Positions 20,961-32,808 are shown, counted from the stretch's first letter. The stretch: DNA of 64,000 nt from Heligmosomoides polygyrus polygyrus (GCA_947396885.1 OX377204.1:3782001-3846000), one strand, 5' to 3'. Notes: a model not told the origin generated them from the letters alone. Translations and numbers: made by a program.

Positions 20961-21701
20961 ATGAAGAAGCCAAAGAGTAAACATCCGTTCTGGAATTCAG
21001 AATTGTAATAGTTTCAAGGAATGAAACGGGTGCTCTGGATGAGTTTGGCACCGTTCAGCTAACTTCATTGATATAAAACTGTAAAGAAGAGTCGGAAAGG
21101 GAAGGCCGTATATCAGCATTGGCTACAGAAGAAATGAGGAAATGAGGAGTGTCAGGAGGCCGGGTGACCTATGCCACATTAGCACCTCAAATCGGCCGCA
21201 TTTATAGTACGCCAAACTGCCGAAGGGCTGGGTCAGACGAGTGATAAAGGTTAGCAGAGGAAATTCACGCATATGAATCGACATCTGAGTCTGAAGACTG
21301 TGGAATTTATACGTATAAGGTGTTCGCTGCGTTTGGTGAACATACGCTGAAACATGAAGGTGAAGAATAACATTATTTTTGAGGAAAAATAGGAAGAATT
21401 GGGGAGAGGGAGGATAGGAATGAATATAAGATCGTCTGCACTTCAATGATTTCTGCTCTACTGTTGTTTGTGGGGTTAGGAAAGCTGCTGCTAAGCGAAT
21501 TTCTGCGGCTTAACCTATAAGAAGACAGCCATTGCATAGATTACCGTCGAATTAGTGCTGCGTTTCAAAGCAAAGTTTATGCAGGGAAAACGCGACTTTA
21601 TTTAACCGATCATCCTCACAATATGCCATTAAGGAAATATATTGCTCGTATCTCAAAGCTTTTTCGGAAATTCAGAATCAAAAATCCCAAGTTCCCATAA
21701 A
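20961..21701. other. No gene recognised
   Basis: A 107-codon minus-strand frame (21123-21446) has no signal peptide or domain that I can name. I leave it uncalled. Confidence 0.35.
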
Positions 21702-21996
21702 GATAAGGATAAAGTATAAAGGACGGCGTTACTCAATCCTTTTGGGATGCGCCACGCATTCTACTTCTAGGGATGTCGTGGAGGCGACTTGATTGCGTAT
21801 TTGGCCATATAATGACTTGCAATGGCCAGCCGATGAACAAGTCAGCGCTTTATCCTTCCCAGACAAGTCTGGTACCAATTCACCGACCCCGGAGGGATGG
21901 AAGGCTTGGTTGGTCTGGGCGGGAAATCCGAACCAGGAACCTGGTATCGGGTGCAGGCGACAGTCGACGCCTCCTCCAACTGCGCTATACGCGCCC
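21702..21996 (-). mobile_element. tRNA-derived SINE, copy 5
   Basis: Near full length on the minus strand, with head GGGCGCGTATAGCGCAGTTG, a B-box-like GGTTCGGATTTC and the CTTTATACTTTATCCTTATC tail. The flanks share only CCATAA, so a target duplication is doubtful. Confidence 0.85.
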
Positions 21997-22012
21997 ATAA
22001 TAACCGAAAATA

Positions 22013-22720
22013 TATAGGGGTGTACCAAAAAATGTATACACTGTTTGATAGGTGATAACTTTGCTCAAAAAATAATTGCTCTAAAGTAGTTAGGGACTCA
22101 TATGAAAGCTTAAGAAAATAGAAATTTTCTCATGAGTGGTATGGAAGGCTGCACTCGTCTGACAATTTGCATTTTGCTTTTGATTGATTGTGTTGCCTGT
22201 GAATACTTGTTATAATTTTTTCAAAAAGTGGTCCTATCGATCGATTTGTGCTTTTTTAAGGTTCAAAATTGAATAAAACACAACGGATTGCAAAAAACTC
22301 AAGGTGGTATCTAAAAAAAATGCAGGTATTATTTGAAGGGTTCTAACATTGCTGATAATGAAGCTTTTGAAGATATGTAAGACCCATGTGAAAGCGCAGG
22401 GTAATGAGATTTCTCTGGCATACAAATAGCCAAGACTGCGCAGTACCCTTGCTTGAAACCTTGCGCTTCAGAATCAATTGTTTGTGCATGGGCAGTGACT
22501 GTAAGGATGCCGACTAACCTCTCCATTCAGCTTGAATGTTGCTTCATCAGTCCACAGAATTCGTCTTGGAAGATGGGGCTCCTGCTCACATCGTGCAATC
22601 AATAAACCCACGTGTCGTGTCTTTCGCGTGATTGTCTGGATCTAAACGTTAACATAGAAGTGCCTTAGCAAGGGAAGCCTATGAACACCCCCCCCCCCCC
22701 ACCCAAAGAGAATCTCAACG
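22013..22720 (-). mobile_element. Tc-like element, one long TIR and transposase start
   Basis: The first 40 bases (GGGGTGTACCAAAAAATGTA) match the right terminus at 55.98 kb read in reverse. The next 450 bases match its long inverted arm (GGTTCTAACATTGC, GGGTAATGAGATTTCT). Near 22516-22570 the minus strand encodes RRILWTDEATFKLNGEV, a Tc-type first catalytic Asp region. The far end is missing. A 12-base poly-C tract follows at 22688. Confidence 0.65.
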
Positions 22721-23500
22721 AGACCAATACGGTCTTGTAGGGCATCGGACGAGGATCACAGAACTGTACTTCGTTTTTGCTACGGGCCACTGGGTGGTCG
22801 GGAAATGGCAAAAAGCTGTATCACTTCAGGGCGGGCTGATAAGGCAAAAGTGACACCTGGAATGACCCTGTCGAGAATTATTTAAGCTGCTAACCACGAA
22901 TCTGTCGCTCTTTTCTAATTTATCACTTTGCTTGCACTACTTTCCATCAAAGCTTGAAGTCGAAGGTGGGAAAATCACTATAAGGATTGCAAAAGAAAAA
23001 GCGCTGCGGCTCTCGCATTCTTTTTGTCATTTCATTGTAACTACTCAATTTTCATGCACATAAAAATCTCGACGTCGTTTTGACGACTTTTGTTGAATTC
23101 CATGGAGAACACTGGAGTATTTCTGTTTCAAAATCTGTTTTCCTCGAAGTACCAAGGGTTCTCATTTCTTCTAACCGTAGCCGCTATGGATTTAAATGTC
23201 TTCTTTTGTTGGCGGAGATCGATCCTATAGCTGTAGAGGATATTCTAAAGAAAGCATCCAAGATTTTGTTCATATCTAGTGACCTAACGATAGGTAATTT
23301 GTTGCTCGTAATCCAACCCGAAATTCGCCGGATCTCGATCACCAAACGTGTAGGCAAAGCTCCTAAAAACGGGATAACGGATAAAGATGACGGTTAATCC
23401 GCTCCGCTCTGGGCAGGAGGGAGAGAATTTGCGAAACAACACAAAGAGTTCATAAATATGGGCGACTGTACGTCTCCGTGTTCATCCAATGAAAATAATA
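22721..23500 (+). other. Unrecognised 105-codon frame at 23080-23397
   Basis: The frame begins MTTFVEFHGEHWSISVSKSV and contains IDPIAVEDILKKASKILF. It is moderately protein-like, but no family, signal peptide or splice support was recognised. It may be a fragment of a mobile element. Confidence 0.25.
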
Positions 23501-24837
23501 TCGAAGCTTTGGGTTTTAGCTCGAGGCAAGGCTCCTATGTACGTCTACAGGAGTTGTTCTTATAATCAGAAATGTGACCATTCCCGAATCCCTAATTCGA
23601 GGACTCAGGTTGGACTAGTTGAGAGGTTCAATGAGCGGGAAAGAGGAATGGTTTGCCTTTGTCGTGACTCGCGTCCGACAAATCTTTACAGGTCGCCGTC
23701 GCTGGGCCGCGCCGGTCGATCGACCTGGTCGATCCTGGTCAAACGCGTCGATTGACACGTCGCCGCCGCCGAAGCTTCTAGAAGCCAGCAGAGACGCAGA
23801 GGGTGCGTGCCTCTGTCGTCTTTGACCGGCTTGGTCGCCAGTCCTGTCATCACCACTCCCGCTGAGCGGTGGTCGTAACTGCTCGCTCCCGCTGAGCGGC
23901 CGGGCTCCGTCGTCGCCGTCGCCCGTCGCTTTTGAGGGCGAGTCCCATCCGTCGATTGGATTCCGACTTCGTCGCCGTCGAGTTACATCCTCCTGGTCGC
24001 TATGGTCGTCAAGTGTCATCATCGTCGGTAGCCGCCAGCCGTCGTCAGTGAGCCGAGGATCCGTCGCCGTCGTCGTTCCACAGGTAACGCGGGGCCTCTG
24101 CCTGGCCTCGTCGGTCCTGACTTGGCGCAGGCTACAGGACCTGGGCCAGGTAAGCGCCGCGGGTCGCGGTCCTGAATCCCTCAGTAGGTTGGGTGCAGCC
24201 TGGCCCGAACGCGTAGTCTAGGTCATCTTCACCTTTTGTTAACGTTATGTCGGTCGTTATTAATTAGCCAATATAAACTCATAGCTCAAAAGGTCTAATA
24301 TCTAAACTCGTGAGGTGGTCTGCCAAGTTATCAGGGTCAAGTCAAAGGTCATATCAGCGTCGCAAATGGAGAGATCGCCGAGGGTCGGGGACTCTTCGAC
24401 CAACGGGGATTCCTCCGGAGGAAGTCAACATACAAAGAGACACTATCATGTGGGAATGAAAGGTCACATTTAAAAAGGGCACGCGGCAATCAAGATCCGC
24501 TAAGGGCCTATCGGGTAGGAATAACCGCGTAGCAGCGCAAGCCCACTGGTCGCGAGCCGCGGATCCAACATGCCACAGCTCGGGCCGTAGAGGGGACCTC
24601 GGCCTCCACCGATGTACGGGCGGAGGTCCCCCTGCGGCAAGACAGCCTACGCCAAGCACACAAGTGTGCAAGGGCGGTTAGACACGAAGGCAACCCGGAG
24701 CCCCATCTAATACACGAGTGAAGCAATCCAGACTCTCTTCACTCTTGAGGCTTCTGAAGACTATCATTACCGTCCAACACGCTGATGTCACATTGGTGCG
24801 GCCAATAACGCTCTCAGTGAGAAGAGCAACGCGTCCT
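23501..24837. other. GC-rich block of unknown nature
   Basis: From about 23680 to 24200 the plus strand is packed with GTCGCCGTCG and CGCTGAGCGG motifs, unlike its AT-rich surroundings. The antisense 135-codon frame is Arg/Asp/Ser/Gly-rich and looks like translated repeat rather than a protein. 24340-24720 is also GC-rich with no frame. It may be the 5' region of an unidentified retroelement. Confidence 0.35.
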
Positions 24838-25004
24838 GGGGCCGGATTCATCAACGATTTGCAGCAATTTAACACAGAAAATACAACCGAAATCCCTGAT
24901 AGCGCGGCGAAATGCTTTACCACATCACTTGATAAGCCGCGCTATCAGGGATTTCGGCTGTATTTTCTCTGTTAACTTGCTTAAGTCGTTGATGAATCCG
25001 GCCC
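24838..25004. repeat. MITE, GCCGGATTCATCAAC-end family, best copy
   Basis: Both ends are intact: GGGCCGGATTCATCAACGAT and GTCGTTGATGAATCCGGCCC. Inner arms (CCGAAATCCCTGATAGCGCG and CGCGCTATCAGGGATTTCGG) are exact inverted repeats, so nearly the whole element folds back. CTG borders both sides, a possible 3-base duplication. Confidence 0.85.
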
Positions 25005-25250
25005 TGATTGCTAGCGAATAGCCAAGTTTTGATTCAACGAGCGGGCCACTTGATTATTTCCTAAGCATCGGCAAAAAGTGATGTGCGGTGCTGGGATAAA
25101 TCATTTTCGGCGCATTTTGCCTAGAGTTTTTTGTTGTTGAAAAAATGGTACAAACTTCAGGATGGATACAATAAAACTTGTCATCATGCTGTAGTGGGTC
25201 AAAACTGGATGCGTATTTGAGATCGGAAAATTCAATTTCTGGTATGCAAG

Positions 25251-26411
25251 CTAATCAGGGAAGGGTCCTATGCGTAGGTCTAAACGGGGGAAATGGATAG
25301 CACTGCGAGAATCTCCACCCTTCATGTAGTAGAAGAACATGTTTCGTGTTTGCTGAGTCCCTGAACCAAAAGAGTTACTGGCCCTCGAAAGGGGGGAGGG
25401 TACAGCAGCGCCCGTCAGCACGTGCCCACGTGCATACGCGCGCTGTTGTATGGGACGCGGCCACAGGCTCTGTGGTAAGCGAGTCGGTGGCTCAGCAGGG
25501 TGCGGGGCTGCTTCAAAGGTGCACCACTGTATGCTCAACTCCCGTACTGTGACAAATTTTTGCGTTTCTTCATAACCGCTGCCTCCTTCCACCAATTTTC
25601 TTCCTACACATCTCCTACACATTTATTTCACTCTAATTTGTCAAGACGGTCAGATTTCTGATCAACACCCCATGACCTCAACAGCCCTAGTCACCCGAAC
25701 CTGCCGTAACCTGCCGTAATCAGCCGAAATTTCAAAAGCGAATGTCAAATTCGTGATTAGCACCCCAAATAACCCCCCTAGGAGAAGTTTGAGCAAAATC
25801 GGTGATTATGACCTCGACAGCCCTAGCCATCCGTACCTGCGGTAACCCGTACCTGCTGTGAGGTCACTGTTTAACATTCGCTGAAAAACACAATACGTTG
25901 TATTATACAAAAGGTGAGAGAAGTGAGTGAAGCACAGCTCAAAGTAAACCCTTATTTGAGAATTTGGAGTGAAGCAAATGTGCAGGAGATGTGTGGGAAG
26001 TAAGCTGATTTAAACTGCCGTTAAGGCACTATTGCACTTCTACGACTCCAGAGGTCGAGCAGAGATCGTATTTTTTTCGGACAAACCTCCTCCAGAAGGG
26101 TTATTTGGGGTGCTGATCACAAATCTGGCCGTTTTGACAAATTAGAGGGAAATAAATGTGAGGAGATGAGTAAGAAGTAAACTGCTGAAGGAGGCAGCGG
26201 TTATGAAGAAATGCAAAAATAGTGTACAGCACGGGAGTCCAACACCTGGTGGAGCGCTTTTGAAGCAACGCCGCATCCTGTTGAGCGACCAGCTCGCACA
26301 GCCCTTCGCCGCTTCTCATGCCATAGCGTGCACACGTATGCCGGTGCGTTCCTGTCTCGCGGTACTACCCATTTCCCGCCGTTTAGACCTACGCCTGAGA
26401 CCCTTTCCTGG
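25251..26411. mobile_element. Fold-back element 2 with inverted arms
   Basis: The left arm (about 25251-25675) and right arm (about 26100-26411) are inverted. CAGGGAAGGGTCCTATGCGT faces ACGCCTGAGACCCTTTCCTG, and TTCTTCATAACCGCTGCCTC faces GAGGCAGCGGTTATGAAGAA. Outer ends match fold-back element 1, so they are one family. The middle holds two diverged units about 135 bases apart beginning ATGACCTCAACAGCCCTAG. No transposase was recognised. Confidence 0.65.
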
Positions 26412-26688
26412 TTCAGTATAACACAAGGAGAGGGCGCATTTAGCTGTGTTATTATTAGGTTGGAAAAAAGTCTTTTCATTTTTTGCAAAGATTTATTACT
26501 TCACAGCTACAAAGTCAAATCAACTGAGATAATCTCCATTTTGCCCCACTACCCTTCTTCAAAGACCAGGTAATTTTCTAATTCCTCTCGCGTAAAAGAC
26601 TGCAGTTCTGGAGTCAAACCATCGCTGAGTCCAGTTTTTGAGGTCTTCATCAGTTTGAGAATATTTCTCCCCAATTTTTTGCTTCGAC

Positions 26689-27801
26689 AAGGCATTCGAC
26701 TCCGTCGAGACTGAAGCGGTCATGGAAGCCCTGCTCACCCAGGGCGTTCCTACTCAGTACATCAGGGACCTTCGAGAGCTGTACAGTGGATTCACGACCA
26801 AGATCTCACCATTCTACAACGACGTCGTCATTGACGTGAAGAGAGGGGTTCGACAAGGGGATACCATATCCCCGAAGCTCTTCAGCGCCACCCTCGAACA
26901 CGTCATGCGCGGACTAGAATGGGAAGACATGGGAGTGAAGGTCGACGGCCGGCAACTGCACCATCTTCGCTTCGCTGACGACATCGTGCTCATAACACCG
27001 AGCATCAGTCAGGCGGAACGAATGCTGGCCGACTTCGATTGTGTATGTGGAAGCGTTGGACTGCAGCTGAATCTTACGAAGACGATGTTCATGAAGAACG
27101 GATGGGTTTCTGATGCCCCATTCTCGCTCAACAAAACGAACATCTCCGAATGCTCCAGCTATGTGTATCTGGGTCGCGAAGTCAACATGGCCAACGACCT
27201 AGCACCAGAGCTGAGCAGGAGGAAACAAGCGGCTTGGGGAGCTTTCAAGAGCGTCGAAGAAGTCGCGAAGAAGACGAAGAACGTCCGACTCCGTGCCCAC
27301 CTATTCGACTCCACTGTTCTTCCTGCCCTAACATACGCCTCAGAGACCTGGGCTATACGAAAGCAGGATGAACACGCGATCAGCGTCGCGCAGCGTGGAA
27401 TCGAGAGGACGATGCTCGGAGTGACACGACTCACGCAAGTGAGAGAAGGCCTCCGGAGTTCCGAGCTTCGCCGACGTTCGAAGATCAGAGACGCTGTCGC
27501 ATGGGCCAAGTCGTCGAAAATTAGGTGGGCCGGCCACGTAATGCGATTCGCAGACACCCGCTGGACGAGAGTCGTCACAGATTGGATTCCGCGGGATGTC
27601 AAAAGAACACCAGGACGCCCACCAACGCGTTGGTCGGACTTCTTCGTGAAAGCCCTGAACGACCGATATGACGCTCTTCGTGTCCCTCGAGCGACGAGGA
27701 TCCATTGGACCACTCTGGCACGCGACAGGGACGAATGGAGACGCTGCTGGCGCCCGCTCGAGCAAGTCGATGATCAACGGGACGACAGGTGATACGGGTG
27801 A
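26689..27801 (+). mobile_element. 5'-truncated RTE-type retrotransposon, copy 2
   Basis: Sequence from AAGGCATTCGACTCCGTCGA to the family terminus GGTGATACGGGTGA. It is nearly identical to the full-length copy at 385-3300, so the insertion is recent. Truncation falls just inside RT motif A. Confidence 0.9.
26722..27792 (+). pseudogene. RT C-terminal fragment, intact frame but no 5' half
   Basis: The 356-residue frame keeps [13 protein letters not shown], the catalytic FADDIVLI and the whole C-terminal WAGHVMR/GRPPTRW region, with only scattered substitutions relative to the 971-residue protein. It lacks the endonuclease and the first RT motifs and therefore cannot retrotranspose on its own. 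The in-frame ATG is an internal methionine of the parent, not a real start. Confidence 0.85.
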
Positions 27802-28790
27802 ATTTCTTGCTTGAGAGCTTGGAAGAGATGGCACTCGGTAGGGGCGAGGTCAGGGCTATACAGTGGATGTGGCTTTACCTCCCAGCCCGGCTCCGTTATT
27901 GTTTCTTCTGTGAGTCTTGCAACACGTGATTCTGCGCTGTCATGCGAGATCATCGCCTTGGACTTCTCAGGCCTCCTTTCTTGGAGAGCTGCGGCGACTT
28001 TGTGGAGTTGGCCACTGTGCCGCAGTAAGTGTCTCTCCACTTCTGGGAGTTTTCCAGTAAATCAGTCTTCTGATATCCCTCCCAAACACTCAAGTGAATC
28101 TTCCTTTTGTGAACATTGGGCTTGAGATCAGGCCTAGGGTTCTCTCCTTTTCGTACACATTGTCTTTTTCTTCGAAAGCTGGCATACAGAACCCGGGACT
28201 CATCGCCTCTCACAATCCGAAACGATTTTCCTTCGGATCTGGACAGAAGAGAAGCACCGATGGAGAGCCGTTGACTTTTCTGAGTGTCTGACGGGGCATG
28301 TGGAAGCTCCAAATTTCCATGCAAAGCGAAGACCCTTCAGATGGATTCCCACTATTCTATGAGACATTTCGAGCTTCTCTGCCAGTTGACGTGTCGTACT
28401 ACTATCGGTGCGAAGAAGATGGAGCAGTTCAATGTTGTCCAACTCAGTTGGCCTTCCTGACCTTCTTTTGTCCGCGAGTGGATAATCTACCTTTAAATAC
28501 ATTCCGAGCCACTCAAAACAGGCGCAATGAGCAGTGTATCCCATGCCTTGTACATATATGGTTAACTTGGTCGGCTGCCTGACGTGCTGTAGATGCTTTA
28601 ATGAATTCATGAAGAATGTCGTGCCGAAAATGGCCATCAGCTGGATCCGGCATTGAGTTCGGAAGATTGGATAGATAGCGTAGTACAAGAAGGGGCTTGA
28701 CCTGTGTCCGCGTGCGAACGGTAGAAAGTGTGATAGGATTACGAAATCAGCAATCAATATTGGCTAGTGCATTTACAAGGAGAATGGTAA
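27802..28790 (-). pseudogene. Mariner transposase relic, N-terminal and catalytic part
   Basis: Three minus-strand segments in different frames give KRRSGRPTELDNIELLHLLR (DNA-binding and linker), VRGDESRVLYASFRRKRQ (first catalytic Asp region, normally DEKW) and VKPHPLYSPDLAPTECHLF (the conserved C-terminal catalytic block). At least two frameshifts separate them. The order matches a Mos1/SETMAR-type mariner transposase. Catalytic activity is excluded by the breaks. Confidence 0.75.
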
Positions 28791-29190
28791 AAAAATTTTC
28801 GAAGTGTAAAGAGAATTTTTTCCCAACCTAATAATATCCAACTGATTTTTTTTCTCCTTCAACCTCCTTAATCGTGTGTTTGATTGGGAGGCAGTTTTGT
28901 GGACAGTCACGCTCTACAAATTGCCCTCTGTATCGGTTATGGTTGGCACATTGCTCCCTACGCATCTGGCTGCGCTTTACAAAGCTTGTGGGGGACTGTA
29001 GACAACAGATACGCTGTAATATCAAACAATGTGCGTTATTAGCGTTGCATACGTTTTTAAATTTATTGGGAAGTCGGGAGGTGGGGGGGGTGGGAGAGAA
29101 GGTTAGGGAAGGTTGAGAGAGGGGTTGTTTTATGCATTGGCATGCAAACATTTCTGTATGTAGTCGCCCCCAGATACAACAACAAACTTC

Positions 29191-29511
29191 GCCTGCATCA
29201 CTTATTGTTCCGTTGATCATTGAGTTCCTCTAGCGGGCACCAACAGCGTCTCCATTCGTCCCCGTCGCGTGCCAAAGTGCTCCAATGAATTCTATTCACA
29301 GGAAGACACGAACAGCGTTATATCATGCGTTCAGGGTTTTCACGAAGAAGTCCAACGCGTTCGTGGGTTCTCTCGACAACCTCGGAATCCATTCGGAGAC
29401 GGCTCTCGTCCAGCAGGTGTCTACGAAATGCATTACGTGGCCGGCCCCCTAATTCTCGACGACTTGTCCCATGCGGCTGCTTCTCTGATCTTCGAACATC
29501 GACGCAGCAAA
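29191..29511 (-). mobile_element. RTE-type retrotransposon 3' fragment, copy 3
   Basis: The plus strand reads CGTTGATCAT then GCGTCTCCATTCGTCCCCGT, the reverse complement of the last 300 bases of the family. Divergence is clearly higher than in the 26.7 kb copy, with small deletions, so it is older. It ends near 29511. Confidence 0.8.
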
Positions 29512-29934
29512 ACGTAGTGGTATATAATAATGAGAATAGACAGAATTTTATACAATCTAAAACACCATTTACACATGCATTAGAGATCAAGACGGAGCAG
29601 TATAAATTGTATAATAAGTGTCGCAGAAAGGTGGTTCTGGCTTTCGTTCGATATGTGTAGGGTTGAGGTAATAGCCAAAGTCCGACTTGACTTGGATTTG
29701 ACTAGACAACAGTGTTCGACTTAAGTACCAGTCGCCTCAAATTGCCTCTTTCGAAACCACGCCACGCGGTGTCAAAACTGTCTAAACCTTCTGGTGGACA
29801 GTTTTTGAGCCGATTCTTGTACGCTGATGCCTTTCCCCTGAGATGGAAGCGCGTCCTGGACCGTGGACCGTCCTTTGCAGTGGTTTTTGCTCGTGGGAGT
29901 CCTCAACTTCGACTGATGGAGCCTCTTGACGCAC

Positions 29935-31090
29935 AACCATTTCGTTTGTCATTTCTATTCTAGAGTACTGTTCTAATGTTTGGAGTCCTTTTACCAAAAA
30001 GTCTCAATGCAAAATTGAAAAGTGCAAAGACCTCCACAAAAATTCTATTTTATAGATGCGTACGTACTCCAAACGATACACGAGTGAGGAAAGGTTTAGA
30101 CTTTTTAACATCAAAAGGCTATTTTATGGGCGTGTTTTCACGACCTAGTTTTCTGCTTTAAAGTACTAAAAGGCGAATCAAGACTTAAAGCTAGCAAATA
30201 TTGGACATTCTTGCCAACGCTGGGTTACGGTAATCACTACCGTTTTCACTGATCTAGGGTGAAAAAGAGATGTCGTGATAAAGTGTTCATTTCGCTTTGT
30301 TACCGTGGCGCTCGCTGGCTGCAAATGTTGCAAGCTTACTAAAATTGCCAAATGCCAATGTTTTTCGTAGTAGGTTGAGGAAAATACACCTGCTCTCGAC
30401 GCTGCATTTGAAGGACATTTCCTGAATATATGCAATATTGCTTTCTTTTTTGGCAGGTTATGCTTCCGTTTTACTTTTATTTACTTTAAAAAAATTACTT
30501 TTGTTTTTTTTTCTGATAAGTGTTTTTTGTTCACTTAATGTTTGGTTTATACTTTACTTTAAGTTACTAATCTGGTTTCTGTATTGATGCCTAATTAATT
30601 TTCCCAAAGTTATCTGATTTCTGGCATTGTTGTTCACTCAATTTCCCCAACCCTTTTCTTTGTTGTTCTTGGTTTTCTGTCAATCTTAATGCCTTTGTAC
30701 ACTCATTTGCCACTTTTCCACTGCGTCCCCTAGCAGCCGTTATGAGGGCTTCAATGGGAGCGGCGGACCTACTAAGATGGTATCCGGAGCCGTTCTCCCT
30801 TGCGACTCGCAGTGTTGGCGGGCCACTGCTCATGTCCCATTGAATTGCCCACTCCATAAACCTTTGTTCCTACGTTTTCCTCTTTATTTGTTTGTAAGTC
30901 GACCTCTGTTAATTAATTTTTTTCTTGTCAGCTATGATCACTAAACGCTAGGTTGAGTTTGCGCTAGGAGTTTTCGTTGTTTGTTTTTGCTCTCATTTTT
31001 AAAGATCGTTGCCTTGTTTTCTCCGTGTCCATGTTTATTAACTGTTGATCATAGCGCACTATGTAGTGCAAATAAAAAAAAGCATTTGAA
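29935..31090 (+). pseudogene. CR1-type RT C-terminal relic and 3' UTR
   Basis: Broken plus-strand frames read SILEYCSNVWSPFTKKSQ, RFRLFNIKRLF and ANIGHSCQR, matching the region after the RT catalytic core in CR1-type proteins (compare RPVLEYGTTVFSPKCKREIS in the 50.6 kb copy). About 500 bases of T-rich 3' UTR follow, and the copy closes with the hairpin GCGCACTATGTAGTGC and an A-rich tail at 31060-31085. Multiple stops and frameshifts. Confidence 0.65.
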
Positions 31091-31379
31091 GGCTTATCCC
31101 CTTTTACAGCGCATCAATTCTGCGTAACAGATCTTCAACAGTGTCTTCCTGCGGATGGAGGTTGAAGCTTTCTGTAAATTTGAGGTTTTCTCAATCAGCT
31201 CTGCATTTCCTGCACTGTCTTCTTGAGAATGTTTGCCGCGCCTAGCTCTCCACGATGAGTTCACAAATATCGTGCAACGAATTCAAGTTATCCCGTCTTC
31301 TTTATAGTGGTCTCTAGACGGCGGACCTCTCGCTTGAGAAGTTCCGTGGCAGCTGTCCTCGACATGCTCAGGGTGGTGT

Positions 31380-31736
31380 CAGCCTCAGTCTGCGAGTGTG
31401 TTCATATTCGGTGCTGGAAGCATTCACGAATGTGAAAAAAAGCGCGGCAAGTTGGTAAAATGTGCCGCTCTCGTACATCAAAATCATCGGAGAGAAGATG
31501 AAGGTGCCGCACACAATCTGAACTCCATGCGACCGCATAATCTTTGTCATCGAAGGCTATATCGTAGATGGAACAAACTACGATGTCCACGCGAACCCAA
31601 CTGGAACACTTCTGTTCCAGATTCCAACAAACGAAGTCGACCGAGTTCTGGACATAAGCATCCAGGGCCAGCATTGCGCGGCGATTGCGCTGTTGCAAAT
31701 AGGCGGTTTTAGCGTTCGCTTGGTAAGTGTGAGCTT
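31380..31736 (+). CDS. Possible single exon, strand ambiguous
   Basis: On the plus strand a 66-codon frame (about 31520-31722) reads DRIIFVIEGYIVDGTNYDVH, then LLFQIPTNEVDRVLDIS, and stops at a GTAAGT donor at 31723. It is protein-like in composition. A minus-strand frame over the same bases (31698-31402) is also open for 98 codons. I cannot decide between them and see no family. Confidence 0.25.
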
Positions 31737-32654
31737 GAAGTATGTAATAACCAAAGTTTACCCTAAATGTGGGTAATTAAACCAGTTTGCACGCAACATT
31801 ATAAATCGATCACGAATAATAGAGACTACAAAACGAAATAGCACTAATACTTGAGATTCACTTAAGGAAAAACTTGCCAACACTTTAACTTCCTGACAAC
31901 TTAAAATTGATACAGCAAGGCTAAAGAAGTAAAAAGGAAATTGAGAAAAACTTGGAAAAATAGAAAAGCTTTGCCGACGAACTGATCGGCTATAGCGGCG
32001 GCAAGCATTAAATGGAGGAGCTCGTATTCACGCATTCCGATCAGACCGTATGATAGCTGCTAACCACGCATTTGAGAACAACAACATAGACAATGATCGA
32101 TCTACATAGACAGCTAAGGCACATAAAAGCCAAACATATGTTAAAATCAATAAAATGAAGCATTCTTTTAAGTAATACTATAAAATAGTCGTTTTCGACA
32201 ATAAGTGTTTACTCCCAGCTTAACGATAGCCTTCAAATAGTTAAATATCCTTGTAGGCCGTGTCATATCTTCACTTCAAAAGTTGTATTCATCATTACTT
32301 TTAAAGACGATATCAGATTCACATTTCCTAAGATACATAGAGAAGAAAATCTTCTCGTGGACGGTAGAAGAATCAACAAAGCAAAGATAAAGGAATCTCA
32401 TGCCTCAGTCAATCTTTTTGTGACATTAGATTTCTCAAAAATACAATAGTTCCATGCACAGTTTTTTGATTTTTCTAGAATGTCTCATCTGGAATAAATT
32501 TTTTATCAAAAGAAGTAATGACTGGATACTTAGCTTGTAGGTTGGGATGCATAATAATAGAATACGCTCCCAGCTGAATATTGAAATCGTTCTAGAGTTT
32601 GCTTTTGTCTGCGTAGCATCTTTCTGTTGTATTGTAATAGCTCAGATCCACTCA
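31737..32654. other. AT-rich, no gene
   Basis: No frame or repeat recognised. Confidence 0.4.
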
Positions 32655-32808
32655 TACACTGCGACCAGAAAGTATAGGGACACTTAAAAATGGTACTTTT
32701 CGTACGCTAATCGATATCAATCGACCTGAATTTTTTACTGTAAAATTCGTTACGGCAAAGAAGTTCGAAGTAAAAGATTTTAGCAAAATCGGTTTGATGT
32801 GAGCTAAA

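Larger units (their letters stand above)
26455..28831 (-). mobile_element. Mariner transposon split by a retrotransposon
   Basis: The terminal repeats TTAGGTTGGAAAAAAGTC (26455) and GAGAATTTTTTCCCAACCTAA (to 28831, reading inward on the opposite strand) are inverted and bordered by TA on both sides. The minus-strand transposase begins near 28790, runs to about 27802, is interrupted by the retrotransposon at 26689-27801 and resumes at 26688-26500 with KQKIGEKYSQTDEDLKNW. Insertion of the retrotransposon therefore came after the mariner. Confidence 0.85.

Noticed and set aside
20961..21700. A host gene on the minus strand at 21123-21446
   Set aside because: The frame lacks a recognisable domain, has biased low-complexity stretches and shows no splice signals at sensible positions.
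23615..24022. A 135-codon minus-strand frame, Arg/Asp/Ser/Gly-rich
   Set aside because: Composition follows the repeated GTCGCCGTCG of the opposite strand. No domain, signal peptide or splice context.
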